DNA of 34,643 nt from Ponticaulis sp. (GTDB lineage Bacteria; Pseudomonadota; Alphaproteobacteria; Caulobacterales; Hyphomonadaceae), in the NCBI GenBank assembly GCA_002723155.1, contig PBNO01000002.1, positions 605,304 through 639,946 on the forward strand. The letters are read 5' to 3'. Numbering within the stretch: position 1 is the first letter of the stretch; every line of letters starts with the position of its first letter. A model generated the notes under the pieces. That model ran no database searches and had not been told where the DNA came from. It saw only the letters and a list, made by a program, of their open reading frames with translations. The position numbers and the translations under genes are program-made. Positions 33,258-34,643 of the stretch are shown one piece after another.

Positions 33258-33878
33258 TTGAAGCTCTATTTCTATATATTTGTGGCAGGGGTTTTTGCAG
33301 CATCTCTGATCATGCTCGCAATTGCGGTCGCGTGGCGCGTTCTTCCTCAGCATCGCGATCGCGCAGAGCCTTACCTCCGAAAGCTTGCCTGGGCAGGATT
33401 GGTTGTAACGCTATGCATGGTGATCTTTGTCACCCATTTTCCAATGCCCGACGACTTCGAGGCGTATTGTGAAGCGCATTGGCGGGCACGACGGAATATG
33501 GATTTCCTCCACACCTGGCATGAGTTGAATTGGCATATCGAGCGTCGCGGCGAGATTGACCTAATACGCATCATAACCTCCGGCACGGCGGTGCAATTCG
33601 GGCTCAACCTGTTCATGCTCGCCCCGTGCGCATTCTTCCTGCGGGCGGGCTGGCGTCACGGACTATGGACAGCGCTCGCAATTGGCTTTGGGACCTCACT
33701 TGCGATTGAAACAAGCCAGCTCACCGGCATTTTCGGGATCATGCCGTGTGCTTATCGGACCTTCGCGACCGAAGACCTGTGGGCAAACACGCTCAGCGCT
33801 GTGATTGGATGGTTTGCCTTCCACCACATTGTCTCCCCGCTTCTGAAGCGGGAAGACAAGGAAGACACAGACAGCTAG
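33258..33878 (+). CDS. VanZ-like membrane protein
   Basis: A 206-residue protein with about five hydrophobic helices. The VanZ-type signature lies in GTSLAIETSQLTGIFGIM and TFATEDLWANTLSAVIGW (EtsQ...R.f...D..aNtlga.iG pattern). VanZ itself gives low teicoplanin resistance in enterococci, but most VanZ-fold proteins have no known role, and resistance should not be inferred. The start is TTG at 33258. No upstream ATG is in frame. A tiny frame ATG-GAC-GGC-GTT-TGA (33247-33261) ends on the TTGA that contains the start. The 3' end overlaps the convergent dioxygenase gene by 4 nt. Confidence 0.82.
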   Translation: MKLYFYIFVAGVFAASLIMLAIAVAWRVLPQHRDRAEPYLRKLAWAGLVVTLCMVIFVTHFPMPDDFEAYCEAHWRARRNMDFLHTWHELNWHIERRGEIDLIRIITSGTAVQFGLNLFMLAPCAFFLRAGWRHGLWTALAIGFGTSLAIETSQLTGIFGIMPCAYRTFATEDLWANTLSAVIGWFAFHHIVSPLLKREDKEDTDS

Positions 33879-34643
33879 CCGAACCGATAACCCGACACGG
33901 CCTTGCCGAGCACGATGTCAGAATAAATCTGCTCACCCTGATCACCCGTCGCAGCGCCTGCGGCAATCATCATCGGCAGCAGATGCTCAGAAGTCGGATG
34001 AACGGCGCGCGCGGTTGGCACTTTCAACCATTGTGCCAGCTTGTCATTACGGCCGTCCGTATCGGTTGCCGCATCTGTCAGCCAGTCATCGAATGCTACT
34101 GAATCTGGATTTGTGACCAGTGGCTGGTGATAGAATTGGCGCAGATTGTGATAGCTGAGGCCAGAACCGATGATCAGCACACCCTCATCACGCAGCTTTG
34201 CCAGCGCCTGACCATAACGGATCTGCTCTGCAGCATTATCCGTGTTCAGCATGGAAAGCTGCAGGATCGGCATATCAGCGTCTGGATAGATCAGTTTGAA
34301 CGGTACAAATACGCCATGGTCGAGGCCACGCTCTGTCTCTTCAGCGACGCGGTAACCTGCATCGTTTAAGAGCTCTTTTGTACGCGCTGCAAGCCAGCCG
34401 GACGTCTTCGCCGGCCATGTCAGCTCATATGTGTGCGGCGGAAAGCCATAATAATCAAAATAGAGCTCCGGCGCTTCAGTTGTGATCATTGTCGGCACAT
34501 CTGTCAGCCAGTGCGCCGAGATAATCAGCACTGCTTTTGGCGGCTCGGGCAGATCTTCCGGCAGCTTTTTCAAAAAGTCTGCCATACGGTCCCAGGTGTC
34601 CGCAGGCGTGCCCGGGCGCGGGTCCATAAAGAAACACGGACCA
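33875..34643 (-). CDS. LigB-type extradiol ring-cleavage dioxygenase (DODA/YgiD-like), 5' part cut
   Basis: Related to 4,5-DOPA extradiol dioxygenase and YgiD, cytosolic metal-dependent enzymes that open catechol rings. The start codon lies outside the window. The first visible residues are GPCFFMDPRPGTP, the usual segment just after the conserved N-terminal SHGGG. Further family features are AVLIISAHWLT (metal-binding His), YYGFPPHTYEL, RGLDHGVFVPFKLIYPDADM, LIIGSGLSYHNLR and HPTSEHLLPMMIAAGAA. About 255 residues are visible, so little is missing. It is convergent with the VanZ-like gene and overlaps it by 4 nt. The physiological substrate is not known for most bacterial members. Confidence 0.93.
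   Translation of the reverse strand, partial: GPCFFMDPRPGTPADTWDRMADFLKKLPEDLPEPPKAVLIISAHWLTDVPTMITTEAPELYFDYYGFPPHTYELTWPAKTSGWLAARTKELLNDAGYRVAEETERGLDHGVFVPFKLIYPDADMPILQLSMLNTDNAAEQIRYGQALAKLRDEGVLIIGSGLSYHNLRQFYHQPLVTNPDSVAFDDWLTDAATDTDGRNDKLAQWLKVPTARAVHPTSEHLLPMMIAAGAATGDQGEQIYSDIVLGKAVSGYRFG

Noticed and set aside
1-34643. CRISPR arrays, tRNA or rRNA genes, transposases, prophage genes
   Set aside because: No regularly spaced repeats, no tRNA-like cloverleaf and no transposase or phage protein were seen on reading through both strands. A covariance-model scan was not possible here.

Overview
The window is ordinary alphaproteobacterial chromosome. The gene order rimP-nusA-ylxR-infB, the dnaK/dnaJ pair and a complete Tad/Cpa (Flp-type) pilus locus of the Caulobacter kind point to a Caulobacterales/Hyphomonadaceae-like bacterium. 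The family assignment is an inference from gene content and moderate GC, and no rRNA or other marker gene is present to settle it. Genes are tightly packed. Most have a clear Shine-Dalgarno sequence, and several use GTG or TTG starts. No tRNA, rRNA, CRISPR array, prophage or complete insertion sequence was seen.

Layout. (1) 1-4295, minus strand: the translation/transcription operon rimP > nusA > ylxR(DUF448) > infB, with infB cut by the left edge just after its G1 motif. (2) 4296-5042: a low-density stretch holding a DUF559 nuclease-like gene interrupted by an amber codon and bracketed by two inverted, GC-rich REP-like palindromes. (3) 5043-9617: a Bax-inhibitor-1 family membrane protein with a strong terminator, a lemA + DUF2207 pair, and a convergent M17 aminopeptidase. 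(4) 9769-22169: the Tad pilus locus. tadD is alone on the plus strand. cpaA, cpaB, cpaC, cpaD, cpaE, cpaF, tadB and tadC run on the minus strand. The flp pilin has its own strong terminator. A divergent plus-strand unit carries a stand-alone secretin-N-domain protein and two TadE-like pseudopilins. (5) 22173-28454, minus strand: an MFS transporter, a tyrosine phosphatase, an amidase translationally coupled to dapB, a TerB-like protein and a metallo-beta-lactamase-fold lipoprotein. (6) 28591-32057, minus strand: dnaK, a small secreted protein of unknown function, then dnaJ, behind a good RpoH-type promoter. (7) 32301-34643: alkB, a DUF2061 protein and a VanZ-like protein on plus, then a LigB-type dioxygenase on minus that runs off the right edge.

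How the genes work together. The pilus genes form one machine. Flp is processed by CpaA, pushed by the CpaF ATPase through the TadB/TadC platform, and passes the outer membrane through the CpaC secretin with CpaB, CpaD and TadD. CpaE localises the system, and the TadE-like proteins are minor pilins. CtrA-like boxes lie upstream of tadD and between cpaA and cpaB, which would fit cell-cycle control, but they are weak evidence. The most unusual item is the DUF559/REP unit: the inverted repeats reach the start and stop codons of the gene and appear to supply its ribosome-binding site, so gene and repeats look like one inserted module.
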